64,000 bases of DNA from the NCBI RefSeq assembly GCF_027667425.1, contig NZ_JAQEGR010000004.1:1-64000 (forward strand), in the 5' to 3' direction. The notes under the pieces are model-generated. The model saw only the letters and a program-made list of their open reading frames with translations, did not search any database and was not told where the DNA came from. Below, piece after piece: positions 17,562 through 25,927 of the stretch. The position numbers were made by a program, and so were the translations under genes. Origin of the DNA: Fusicatenibacter saccharivorans (GTDB lineage: Bacteria; Bacillota; Clostridia; Lachnospirales; Lachnospiraceae). Position 1 is the stretch's first letter. Every line of letters starts with the position of its first letter.

Positions 17562-20500
17562 ATGATTGTTCCAAAATATTTCGAAGATTTCGATCACCTG
17601 CATGTGAATACCATGCCGAACCGTGCCTACTACATTCCGGCATCCCGCCGCATGGAGGACCTGGTGGAGAACCGGGAGGCGTCGGACCGCTTTTTCCTGC
17701 TTTCCGGCGACTGGAAATTCTGCTATTTTACCAGTGTTTACGATGTAAAAGAGGAGTTTTTCGCAGAAGGATACGACACTTCTGCATTCGAGACGATTCC
17801 GGTGCCGTCCGTCTGGCAGAATTATGGCCATGACCACCATCAGTATACGAACGTCCGCTACCCGTTCCCGGTGGATCCGCCGTATGTGCCGTATGAGAAT
17901 CCGTGCGGTGCGTACGTGAGAACGTTCGAGTGGAAAAAACAGGAGGAAGCACCGAGGGCATTTCTGAATTTTGAGGGCGTGGATTCCTGTTTCTACGTGT
18001 GGATGAACGGCAGCTTCGTCGGCTACAGCCAGGTGTCTCATTCTACGAGTGAATTTGATGTAACAGACTTCTTAAAAGATGGCACCAACACCATCGCCGT
18101 ACTGGTGCTGAAATGGTGCGATGGAAGCTATCTCGAGGATCAAGACAAATTCCGCATGAGCGGCATTTTCCGCGATGTCTATCTGCTTGCAAGACCAGAA
18201 AAAGGCATCCGCGATTACTTTGTAAAGGCAGCGCCGGACGCATCGTACCAGAATGGAGAAGTTTCGATTGCGATTACCTGGAATGACGGGGAACCGCAGG
18301 AAGGAACGGCAAAGCTGTTTGATGCAGAAAATCATCTTGTGGCAGAGGCAGCGTTTGGCGGCGATACGGTTCAGATGCATGTAAAAGATGCACATCTGTG
18401 GAATGCCGAGGAGCCGTATCTGTATACGCTGGTGCTGGAGACGGCGGGTGAGGTGATCACTGATCATGTCGGCATCCGTGAGATCCACGCGAAGGACGGT
18501 GTGCTGTACCTGAACGGCGTGAAGATCAAATTCCACGGAACAAACCGCCACGACAGCGATCCGGTGACGGGATTTGCAATCAGCCTTGCACAGATCAAAA
18601 AAGATCTGAAGGTAATGAAAGAGCACAACATCAATGCGATCCGGACCAGCCATTACCCGAATGCGCCGTACTGTTATCAGCTTTATGACCGTCTCGGTTT
18701 TTATGTCATCGATGAGGCGGACAATGAGAGCCACGGCACAGAGGCAATTTATGCGGATTACACGAGCTGGGAAGAGTATGCGAAGAACTGGAATAAACTA
18801 ATTGCGAACAATCCGGTATTTACCGAGGCAACCGTAGACCGCACACAGCGTTGCGTGGAGCGCGATAAAAACCGCCCGAGCGTTGTCATCTGGTCGATGG
18901 GAAATGAGTGCGCATACGGCTGTACCTTCGAGGCGGCCTTAAAGTGGACGAAGGAATTTGATCCGACGCGTCTGACGCACTATGAGTCGGCACGGTATGT
19001 GGATGATCCGAAGAAATACGATTACAGCAACCTCGACCTCTACAGCCGCATGTATCCATCACTCGAGGAGATCAAAAAAGAGCTGGTGGAGTACGGGGAT
19101 AAGCCGTATATCATGTGCGAATACTGCCATGCGATGGGCAACGGCCCGGGAGATCTTGAAGACTACTTTGAACTGATCCACAGCGAGGAGAAGATGTGCG
19201 GCGGCTTTATCTGGGAGTGGTGCGACCACGCGATTGATATGGGAAAAACGATCGAGGGAAAGAAGATGTACGCGTACGGCGGCGACCACAACGAGTATCC
19301 GCACGACGGCAACTTCTGCATGGACGGACTTGTTTATCCGGACCGCACACCGCATACGGGACTGATGGAATTTAAAAACGTGTATCGTCCGGTGCGCGTG
19401 ACGGGATATGATGCCGAAAAGGGTACACTGACCATCAAAAACTATATGAATTTTGTGAATCTGAAAGATTACGCTGTGCTCGGCTATGAGGTGCTTGTGG
19501 ACGGCGAAGTGACGGAGAGCGGCAAGATTACAGATGAAGCACTGCTGGAGCTTGCGGCAGGCTGTGAGAAGACGATTCCGCTTGCCATTTCCGTGCCGGA
19601 GCAGGGAAAATGTGCGCTGAAGGTTACCTGGTATCAGAAACAGGCCACTGAGGTGCTGCCGGAGCAGTTCGAACTGGGATTTGAAGAAGTTCCGGTGAAA
19701 ACGAAAGACAATCAGAACCAGAAGGCAAAAGAGATGATGAAGCGCCCGGAGGGAACGGCTTCGTTTGGATGGAAAGAGGACGATCATTATCTGACGGTAT
19801 CGACGGAACAGTTCAGCTATACCTATAATAAATTCACCGGCCTGTTCGAGGAAATGTGCTATGCCAACCAGAATCTGCTCGACCGCCCGATGGAGCTGAA
19901 CATCTGGCGTGCGCCGACAGACAATGACCGCAATATCAAGAATACCTGGATGCGTGCTCAGTATGACCGCACCGTGACGCGGGCGTATGAGACAACGGCA
20001 AAAGAAGAAAACGGCTGCGTGGAGATCGAGACAAGCTATTCGATTTCGTCTCCGGCTCTGCAGCGGATCCTTGCAGGTGTGATCAAATGGACAATTTACA
20101 GCGACGGAACGACCGATGTCCATGTAGAAGCAAAGAAAGACCCGGTATTCCCGGTTCTGCCGCGTTTTGGCCTGCGCCTGTTCCTGCCGAAATCGTTTGC
20201 AAAACTGACCTACTGCGGTCTCGGTCCGGTGGAGAGCTACGTGGATAAGCACCAGGCAAGCTATCACGGCGTTTTCCACAGCACACCGGCAGAACAGCAG
20301 GAAGACTATATCCGCCCGCAGGAGAACGGCAGCCACTACGACTGCGATTATGCAAGTCTTGCCAGTGATCGTGCGGTATTGACGGCAGTGGGCGAGAAAA
20401 CCTTCTCATTCCAGGCATCTATTTACACGCAGGAGGAGCTGACCGCGAAAGCCCACAACTATGAGCTTCGGCCGTGCGGAAGCACTGTTTTCTGCATCGA

Positions 20501-20615
20501 CTACCGCCAGGCCGGGATCGGATCGGCAAGCTGCGGACCGATGCTGCTGGAAAAATATCAGCTGAAAGAAACCGAAATCAGCTTCGATGTGCGGCTGAAA
20601 CCGAAACTGCTGTAA
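17562..20615 (+). CDS. beta-galactosidase, GH2 (LacZ type)
   Basis: A 1017-residue LacZ-type enzyme that splits beta-galactosides in the cytosol. Sugar-binding and jelly-roll domains lead to the TIM barrel with FHGTNRHDSDPVTG, TSHYPNAPYCYQLYDRLGFYVIDEAD, acid/base Glu449 in WSMGNECAYG and nucleophile Glu520 in PYIMCEYCHAMGNG. A C-terminal beta-gal small-chain domain follows (PMELNIWRAPTDND, YCGLGPVESYVDKH). The length equals E. coli LacZ. GGAGG lies 12 nt before ATG 17562, a little far, but no closer start exists. It is third in the GH3-GH3-GH2 run, 94 nt after the second gene, and is closed by a terminator. Confidence 0.95.
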   Translation: MIVPKYFEDFDHLHVNTMPNRAYYIPASRRMEDLVENREASDRFFLLSGDWKFCYFTSVYDVKEEFFAEGYDTSAFETIPVPSVWQNYGHDHHQYTNVRYPFPVDPPYVPYENPCGAYVRTFEWKKQEEAPRAFLNFEGVDSCFYVWMNGSFVGYSQVSHSTSEFDVTDFLKDGTNTIAVLVLKWCDGSYLEDQDKFRMSGIFRDVYLLARPEKGIRDYFVKAAPDASYQNGEVSIAITWNDGEPQEGTAKLFDAENHLVAEAAFGGDTVQMHVKDAHLWNAEEPYLYTLVLETAGEVITDHVGIREIHAKDGVLYLNGVKIKFHGTNRHDSDPVTGFAISLAQIKKDLKVMKEHNINAIRTSHYPNAPYCYQLYDRLGFYVIDEADNESHGTEAIYADYTSWEEYAKNWNKLIANNPVFTEATVDRTQRCVERDKNRPSVVIWSMGNECAYGCTFEAALKWTKEFDPTRLTHYESARYVDDPKKYDYSNLDLYSRMYPSLEEIKKELVEYGDKPYIMCEYCHAMGNGPGDLEDYFELIHSEEKMCGGFIWEWCDHAIDMGKTIEGKKMYAYGGDHNEYPHDGNFCMDGLVYPDRTPHTGLMEFKNVYRPVRVTGYDAEKGTLTIKNYMNFVNLKDYAVLGYEVLVDGEVTESGKITDEALLELAAGCEKTIPLAISVPEQGKCALKVTWYQKQATEVLPEQFELGFEEVPVKTKDNQNQKAKEMMKRPEGTASFGWKEDDHYLTVSTEQFSYTYNKFTGLFEEMCYANQNLLDRPMELNIWRAPTDNDRNIKNTWMRAQYDRTVTRAYETTAKEENGCVEIETSYSISSPALQRILAGVIKWTIYSDGTTDVHVEAKKDPVFPVLPRFGLRLFLPKSFAKLTYCGLGPVESYVDKHQASYHGVFHSTPAEQQEDYIRPQENGSHYDCDYASLASDRAVLTAVGEKTFSFQASIYTQEELTAKAHNYELRPCGSTVFCIDYRQAGIGSASCGPMLLEKYQLKETEISFDVRLKPKLL

Positions 20616-20641
20616 AGTGTAGAATTTGAAAAATAAGAAAA

Positions 20642-20685
20642 GCGCTGTGCCCTCTCTCTGAAAGGTGAGGGAACGGCGCCTTTTT
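20642..20685 (+). terminator. terminator of the GH2 gene
   Basis: GCGC..CCCTC / GAGGG..GGCGC hairpin followed by five T. Confidence 0.8.
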
Positions 20686-20717
20686 ATATGATGTACAAAA
20701 AAGTCTTGATAAACCTA

Positions 20718-20746
20718 TTGAATTACTATGAATACAGGATTATAAT
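20718..20746 (+). promoter_or_regulatory. promoter of the HD-domain gene
   Basis: TTGAAT, a 17-nt spacer and TATAAT. Confidence 0.65.
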
Positions 20747-20815
20747 GGACGAAATTATAATTCAAATCTAATCCAGGTGATTCTGGAAAGAGAAAAGGGA
20801 AGGAGAAAATCAAGC

Positions 20816-21424
20816 ATGAGTGAAATTACAAGAGATGAGGCATTTACGTTATTAAAAAAATACAACAAAGATCCCTTCCATATTCAGCATGCGCTTACCG
20901 TAGAGGCCGTGATGAAATGGTATGCAAGAGAGCTTGGCTATGGGGCAGAAGAGGAGCACTGGGGTATTGTCGGACTGCTGCATGACATTGATTTTGAGCT
21001 GTATCCGGCAGAGCACTGCCTGAAAGCACCGGAGCTTCTGCGGGAAGGCGGCGTGTCGGAAGATATCATTCATGGTGTCGTTTCCCATGGCTGCGGCATT
21101 ACCATTGAGTGTGGCGTCACACTGGATGTGGAGCCGGTGCATGAGATGGAAAAAGTTCTGTTTGCAGCAGATGAGCTGACGGGACTGATCTGGGCAGCTG
21201 CGCTGATGCGGCCTTCGAAGAGCACAAAAGACATGGAACTGAAATCCTTAAAGAAGAAATATAAGAGCAAAGGCTTTGCAACAGGATGTTCGAGAGAGGT
21301 CATTGAGAGGGGCGCCGATCAGCTTGGCTGGCCGCTGGAAAAACTGCTGACTATGACAATGCAGGCCATGGCTGACAGCGAGGATGAGATCAACCGGGAA
21401 GTAGAAGCGGAGCAGAACGCATAA
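20816..21424 (+). CDS. HD-domain phosphohydrolase
   Basis: A 202-residue protein of the HD superfamily, metal-dependent phosphohydrolases. Metal ligands are visible as H22/H25 (FHIQHALTVE), the HD pair H56-D57 (GLLHDIDFE), H in VVSHG, and D in ADELTGLI. Relatives hydrolyse nucleotides or phosphate esters; this short single-domain type has no assigned substrate. ATG 20816 lies 10 nt after AAGGAG, while the in-frame ATG at 20777 has no ribosome site. It is monocistronic, with its own promoter and a shared bidirectional terminator. Confidence 0.85.
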   Translation: MSEITRDEAFTLLKKYNKDPFHIQHALTVEAVMKWYARELGYGAEEEHWGIVGLLHDIDFELYPAEHCLKAPELLREGGVSEDIIHGVVSHGCGITIECGVTLDVEPVHEMEKVLFAADELTGLIWAAALMRPSKSTKDMELKSLKKKYKSKGFATGCSREVIERGADQLGWPLEKLLTMTMQAMADSEDEINREVEAEQNA

Positions 21425-21474
21425 AAAACTGCCCGAATTTCAACAGAAAAACTGGAATTCGGGCAGTTTTTTTA
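21425..21474. terminator. bidirectional terminator
   Basis: AAAACTGCCCGAATT and AATTCGGGCAGTTTT form a strong stem with T runs on both strands, between convergent genes. Confidence 0.9.
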
Positions 21475-22161
21475 TGCATGGCGCATCTTTTTCCCAGGCA
21501 TTACCATTTCTTTTTTCGTCAGACGGTAAAATTCTACATGATTTCCAATGAATTTTTGAACCAGAGATACGGTTCGTCCCGTCATAAAAGCACAGAAGAA
21601 AGTTCCGATGCCGATTCCGTAAAGATGGTGAAGGATTACAAGGGACAGGATTACGGTCGTTGTCAGACAGGTGAGATCAAAGGTTGTCTTGATCTGGTTA
21701 TACTTTTTATGCAGAAGTTCCGACAGATCCCGCGGAAAAATATCGGTCGGGACAATCGGCAGCAGGCAGTTGTTGGCGAGGCAGATGCCGAAGCACATCA
21801 GAAGAAATCCGGTGAAAAAGCAGACCACATTCAGCGACAGAACATTTGGCAGCAGGGTAACCCAGGTATTGTGTACATCGATCATTTTTCCGAATCCGAT
21901 GCCGACAACAAAAGAAAACAGATAGCCGGGACAGAACGAACGCTTCAGGACCATCAGGGTGATGACAAGCAGCGTTTGAAAGATATAGTTCCACGTTCCG
22001 AAACTGAAAACTGGAAACGCTGTGCTGAGGATGAGCGGCACGGAGGAAATTGTTGAAATTCCAAATACGCTTTTTGACATCAGATCAATGGCAAGAGGGT
22101 TGATCAGAAGCACGATCAGAAGCGCCGCTTCGCCTGGAAGATGAAATTTTCTGGTATTCAT
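21472..22161 (-). CDS. YitT/YczE-family membrane protein
   Basis: A 229-residue integral membrane protein with about five hydrophobic segments (LLIVLLINPLAIDLM, TLLVITLMVL, VVCFFTGFLLMCFGICLANN and others) and a basic C terminus. The arrangement and the LLPIVPTDIFPRDLSELL segment fit the YczE/YyaS/YitT group of uncharacterised transporters. AAGAAGGA lies upstream of the ATG on the minus strand. It is divergent from a LysR-type regulator, the classic arrangement in which the regulator controls the neighbouring gene. The transported compound is unknown. Confidence 0.75.
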   Translation of the reverse strand: MNTRKFHLPGEAALLIVLLINPLAIDLMSKSVFGISTISSVPLILSTAFPVFSFGTWNYIFQTLLVITLMVLKRSFCPGYLFSFVVGIGFGKMIDVHNTWVTLLPNVLSLNVVCFFTGFLLMCFGICLANNCLLPIVPTDIFPRDLSELLHKKYNQIKTTFDLTCLTTTVILSLVILHHLYGIGIGTFFCAFMTGRTVSLVQKFIGNHVEFYRLTKKEMVMPGKKMRHA

Positions 22162-22219
22162 GAGTAAAAATCCTTCTTTCCTGAGAATGAAATTACGTTA
22201 AGGTCTTGAAACTATGCTT

Positions 22220-22248
22220 ATTATAGACACAGAAACCGATAAAAACAA
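22220..22248 (-). promoter_or_regulatory. promoter of the YitT-like gene
   Basis: On the minus strand TTGTTT, a 17-nt spacer and TATAAT. Confidence 0.6.
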
Positions 22249-22270
22249 ATGATTATTTTGAATGAATTGA

Positions 22271-22299
22271 TTCTAAAATTAAATGAAAAGTGGTATGAT
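22271..22299 (+). promoter_or_regulatory. possible promoter of the LysR-type gene
   Basis: TTCTAA, a 17-nt spacer and TATGAT. It lies close to the divergent promoter, so one operator could serve both. Confidence 0.4.
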
Positions 22300-22327
22300 A
22301 GATGCAGAACAGGAAAAGAGGCTATCT

Positions 22328-23182
22328 ATGAATATCGAGTATTTAAAATATTTTGCAGAGCTGGCAAAACTGCAGCACTACGGAAAAGCGGCAAAAGCGC
22401 TGAATATTTCCCAGCCGGGGCTCAGCCATGCGATCAAGACACTGGAGGACGAGTACGGTGTTCCGCTCTTCCAGAAAGAAGGACGAAACGTGAGCCTGAG
22501 CCGCTACGGAAAAGAATTGATGCAGGATGTCGAGGAGATTCTGGACGCATATCTTCGAATGGAGGAGCGGGCGGCAGGCCTTCGGACGGAAGAAAAGACA
22601 GTGCGGATCGGAACCGTATATCCGCTCGCGGCAGGAACAATACCACATATGCTGCGGGAATTCGGCGCGACCTTCCCGTTTATCATCTACAACCGCCTGA
22701 CCCCAGAGATCGAGGAGGGTCTGCTGGATGGAAAATACGATATCGGCTTCTGCTCAGAACTGCTGAAATCCGAAGAACTCGAATATTATCCCCTCCGGGA
22801 ATCTTACATCGCGGCCGCCGTCCCGGAAGGTCATCCGCTGGAGGGGAAAGAGAACATCACACTAAAAGAAGCAGCCAAGTATCCGCAGGTCATGTTTTCC
22901 AGGACGAGCGGCTTCCGCAGCCTCCAAGAGCAGATCTTCGCCGAACAGGGCATCCAGGTAAAACCCGTGTGTGAGGCCGAAGAAATCGAAGTCATCACCG
23001 GCCTTGTGGAAAATGGTTTTGGAATATCTATCCTCCCCTACATGGACATCGTCCGCCTCCATCACATCACCGCAATCCCGGTGCAGACCTCAAGCTGGAA
23101 ATCAAAATTCTACATCGCCAGAAGAAAATACGGAATCCGCACAGCGCAGGAAGAGGCGTTTTTTCAGCATTGGAGGAAATGA
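22328..23182 (+). CDS. LysR-family transcriptional regulator
   Basis: A 284-residue regulator. The N-terminal winged helix MNIEYLKYFAELAKLQHYGKAAKALNISQPGLSHAIKTLE is a clear LysR DNA-binding domain. It is followed by a periplasmic-binding-protein-like effector domain (VRIGTVYPLAAGTIPHMLREF.., DIGFCSELL, AAVPEGHPL, VENGFGISILPYM). AGAGG lies 6 nt before ATG 22328; an earlier in-frame ATG at 22283 lacks a ribosome site. It probably controls the divergent YitT-like gene and itself; the effector cannot be inferred. Confidence 0.92.
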   Translation: MNIEYLKYFAELAKLQHYGKAAKALNISQPGLSHAIKTLEDEYGVPLFQKEGRNVSLSRYGKELMQDVEEILDAYLRMEERAAGLRTEEKTVRIGTVYPLAAGTIPHMLREFGATFPFIIYNRLTPEIEEGLLDGKYDIGFCSELLKSEELEYYPLRESYIAAAVPEGHPLEGKENITLKEAAKYPQVMFSRTSGFRSLQEQIFAEQGIQVKPVCEAEEIEVITGLVENGFGISILPYMDIVRLHHITAIPVQTSSWKSKFYIARRKYGIRTAQEEAFFQHWRK

Positions 23183-23207
23183 CGGGCAGGAAATTTTATG
23201 GTATAGT
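23179..23207 (+). promoter_or_regulatory. promoter of the HipBA-like pair
   Basis: ATGACG, a 17-nt spacer and TATAGT with an extended TGG upstream. The -35 box overlaps the stop codon of the LysR gene. Confidence 0.45.
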
Positions 23208-23242
23208 AAAACAAAATCTAAGTGAAAAAGGTGAGATACAAA

Positions 23243-23575
23243 ATGATCAGTGAAAAAATTTTTGAGCTAATTCTTCGAAACGGCATGACCCAGAAAGAAT
23301 TCTCCGAAGAAACCGGAATTTCCCAGAGCACCATCAGCGACTGGAAAAGAAAGGGCACGAATCCGTCGGCGGATAAAATACTGAAAATCTGCGAAGTGCT
23401 GAAGGTTACGCCGTATGAACTTCTGGGGGAGAATGAGACAGAGCGAAATGCGAGAAATCCGGAAATGAGCGCAGGAAATGAAACAGAAAAAATCATTCTG
23501 GAAGGCTTTCGGAATCTGTCAGACAGAAAAAAAGAACGAATCCTGGGATATCTGGCAGCATTGCAGGAGGATTAA
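23243..23575 (+). CDS. XRE-family regulator, HipB-like
   Basis: A 110-residue protein with an N-terminal helix-turn-helix: GMTQKEFSEETGISQSTISDWKRKGTNPSADKILKICEVLKVTPYELLG (residues 14-62). The charged C-terminal tail NLSDRKKERILGYLAAL resembles the dimerising helix of phage-type repressors. The start at ATG 23243 follows AAGGTGAG. The stop is one base before the start of the HipA-like gene, so the two are translationally linked. The arrangement of a small HTH protein directly upstream of a HipA-like kinase is that of hipBA, where HipB neutralises HipA and represses the operon. Confidence 0.85.
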   Translation: MISEKIFELILRNGMTQKEFSEETGISQSTISDWKRKGTNPSADKILKICEVLKVTPYELLGENETERNARNPEMSAGNETEKIILEGFRNLSDRKKERILGYLAALQED

Positions 23576-23576
23576 G

Positions 23577-24665
23577 ATGAAACAGAAACCATCCTATCTG
23601 CCAAAGAAATATAAGTATTCTGCCCGTTCCGGCAATCTGAAAGCGGAGGCAGTGGGGGTTGTGAAAGGGGAGAAGCATTTTCCGGTTTTTGAAGGAGATG
23701 TTGTTTTTAAACCGCTTACAAAATCTAAACCGCTGTCTACGCCGCTGTTCGCCTATGCTGAGGTTTTCTGGTCATGGGTGATTGATGCGTATTTTATGCC
23801 GGCGCCGCAGTATCAGCTTGCGTTTTGCGAAGGGTATGAGGCGGAGGTGGAGAAATATTACGATTATGGAACAGTTTCACCGATGATTTACGGGGAAGGA
23901 GAACATCTGCTGAATCTGCTGGAGTTCTTTCGAAAATATCCTGACGACAAAGTCCATATTGATGACTACGTCAATTACTGCCAGATGTTCTACGACTACA
24001 CCGAAATCCTCGAATCCGACTATTTCCAGACCCACCCGGCGATGGCGGAGGAGCTGGTACTGCAGATTCTCGTTTCGATTTTGAAAGGCGATCAGAACTA
24101 CCATTACGAAAACATCGCATTTGTCTGCCGTGAAGACGATAAGATTCTGCGTCTGGCGCCGATGATTGATCATGAGTTTTCAACATATTTCATGTTCCCG
24201 GACAGTATGCCGCGGCAGATGTACTGGTTTGAACAGCTTGCGCGGTCCATTCAGGGGGATGAAGTACAGCTGGGAGAGTTTGATTATCTGACGAACGAAA
24301 CAGAACGTCATCTGATGGAAAAAAGCGCAACATGTCTGCACAAAAATCTGATATACATCAGAGAACATTATCCTGAAGTCTGTCAGGTGTTTCTGGAAAA
24401 ATTGAGCAGACTGGAAAAGAATCTAAAAGAAAAGAAAGAGCTGTTTGAACTGGAAAAAGGCCCGGGCTACCCCGAGACGGCCAATTCAGATGCTTATCTG
24501 ATCGGCAAAGCACGGTACAAAGACCATGACGAAAAAAAAGCCAGAGAGTATGAAGTGAAATACAGCGGAAAAGAAAAGCAGATCAATTTTGAAGTCGTAA
24601 ACAGCGTATCGGTTTATGAAATTAAAAAAATTATGCAGCAGATGCGGGAAATCCTTGAAAAATAA
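23577..24665 (+). CDS. HipA-like kinase-fold protein
   Basis: A 362-residue protein preceded by GGAGG at 7 nt. The middle shows a HipA-type catalytic core: GDQNYHYENIAFV (171-183) matches the HipA loop GNTDxHxKNF, with His176 and Asn179 kept, and LAPMIDHEFS (193-202) matches the metal-binding APxYDxxS segment (Asp198). The catalytic Asp position is occupied by Asn174, while Asp172 lies two residues earlier. N-terminal VVFKPLTKSKPLSTPLFAYAEVFWS could be the ATP-lysine region (Lys45). HipA phosphorylates glutamyl-tRNA synthetase; the target here is unknown, and the protein could be an inactive or altered kinase. Family assignment is inferred from motifs. Confidence 0.6.
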   Translation: MKQKPSYLPKKYKYSARSGNLKAEAVGVVKGEKHFPVFEGDVVFKPLTKSKPLSTPLFAYAEVFWSWVIDAYFMPAPQYQLAFCEGYEAEVEKYYDYGTVSPMIYGEGEHLLNLLEFFRKYPDDKVHIDDYVNYCQMFYDYTEILESDYFQTHPAMAEELVLQILVSILKGDQNYHYENIAFVCREDDKILRLAPMIDHEFSTYFMFPDSMPRQMYWFEQLARSIQGDEVQLGEFDYLTNETERHLMEKSATCLHKNLIYIREHYPEVCQVFLEKLSRLEKNLKEKKELFELEKGPGYPETANSDAYLIGKARYKDHDEKKAREYEVKYSGKEKQINFEVVNSVSVYEIKKIMQQMREILEK

Positions 24666-24746
24666 GCATCTGTAACCGCCAGTTGACACATTTCCAGCCC
24701 GATTTGGTAGAAGGCAACCGGAAAAAATGATAGGATTTGAAGCAGA

Positions 24747-24793
24747 AACAGCCAATCCATTTCCAAAACAGAAATGAATAGAATGGCTGTGAG
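24747..24793 (+). repeat. imperfect hairpin between the HipA-like and XRE-membrane genes
   Basis: CAGCCA..CCATTTC and GAAATG..TGGCTG can pair. No T run follows, so it is not a standard terminator; it could be an operator or mRNA structure. Confidence 0.4.
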
Positions 24794-24844
24794 CTGCAGC
24801 AAAAAGATTACTGAAAAAGAGCTGGAAAACAGAAGAAAACAAAT

Positions 24845-25834
24845 ATGATTTTGGCAGAAAAAATCACAGAAGCGAGAAAGAAAAATGGATGGTCACAGGA
24901 AGAGATGGCGGAGAAACTTTCCGTCTCGCGGCAGGCGGTATCCAAATGGGAGAGTGCACAGTCCACGCCGGATTTGCAGAAAGTGCTCCGTCTTGCTGAA
25001 ATCTTTGGTGTCAGCACCGACTATCTGTTAAAAGACGAATTAAAATCAGAGACAGGAACAGAAATACTGGAATACGCCGCAGAGGAGTCATCCGTGCGGA
25101 GTGTATCGATGGAAGAAGCAAACGCGTTCATGGAATGGAGACGGAAAACAGGGCCGACACTCGCCGGAGCTGTTGCGCTCTGTATCATCAGCCCGGCGCT
25201 GCTGATCTTCCTTGCCGGACTTTCCGATTCCCATATAGAAAACATCAGCGAAAACATGGCAACGGGAGCAGGCATCTCCGTTTTGTTGTTGCTGGTTGCC
25301 GCTGCTGTTGTGATTTTCGTATCCTACAGTATTCACGGACAGCAGTATGAATATCTGGAAAAGGAGAGAATAGAAACTGCCTATGGTGTAACCGGCCTTG
25401 TTCAGGAACGGAAAAAGGACTACGAAAGCACCTTTACCAGAGGAATCGCCGCCGGTGTTACCCTCTGTATTCTGGCAGTTATCCCGATGTTCGCTGCCAT
25501 TGCATTCAGCCAGCCGGACTACATCATCACAGCCACCGTATCCATCCTGCTGCTTCTGGTCGCCGTTGGTGTCTTTTTCATTGTGCGGGTCAGCACCATA
25601 AATGGAAGCTACGTCATCCTGCTGCAGGAAGGCGAATATACACCGGAAGAAAAACGATACAAAAAGAAAACAGAAGTTTTTACAACCGCCTACTGGTGTA
25701 TTGTCACCGCCATCTATCTTGTATGGAGCTTCCAGACGAGAGAATGGGATAAAACCTGGATCCTATGGGCTGTTGCCGGTGTTCTGTTCGGCGGTGTGAG
25801 GGCAGTTATGCGGGGCAGAATAAAAGAAAAATAA
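24845..25834 (+). CDS. XRE-family regulator with C-terminal membrane domain
   Basis: A 329-residue protein. Residues 1-70 are a helix-turn-helix domain (KITEARKKNGWSQEEMAEKLSVSRQAVSKWESAQSTPD) of the type common in Firmicutes. After a linker come four hydrophobic segments arranged in two pairs (LAGAVALCIISPALLIFLAGL, ISVLLLLVAAAVVIFVSY, then ITATVSILLLLVAVGVFFIV and a C-terminal pair around YWCIVTAIYLVWSF). It is probably a membrane-anchored regulator. The ribosome site is weak (AGAAGAAAAC). The function and signal are unknown. Confidence 0.75.
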   Translation: MILAEKITEARKKNGWSQEEMAEKLSVSRQAVSKWESAQSTPDLQKVLRLAEIFGVSTDYLLKDELKSETGTEILEYAAEESSVRSVSMEEANAFMEWRRKTGPTLAGAVALCIISPALLIFLAGLSDSHIENISENMATGAGISVLLLLVAAAVVIFVSYSIHGQQYEYLEKERIETAYGVTGLVQERKKDYESTFTRGIAAGVTLCILAVIPMFAAIAFSQPDYIITATVSILLLLVAVGVFFIVRVSTINGSYVILLQEGEYTPEEKRYKKKTEVFTTAYWCIVTAIYLVWSFQTREWDKTWILWAVAGVLFGGVRAVMRGRIKEK

Positions 25835-25927
25835 AAAACAGAGAAAAACGATTTTTCTGTCGCAAAATCCCTCTCTGACGTGTTAAAATAAAACATAATA
25901 CGTTTGGCAGAAAAGAGGGAATTGAGT

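Noticed and set aside
21478..22056. A 192-codon plus-strand frame opposite the YitT-like gene
   Set aside because: Highly charged antisense of a membrane protein without a start signal.
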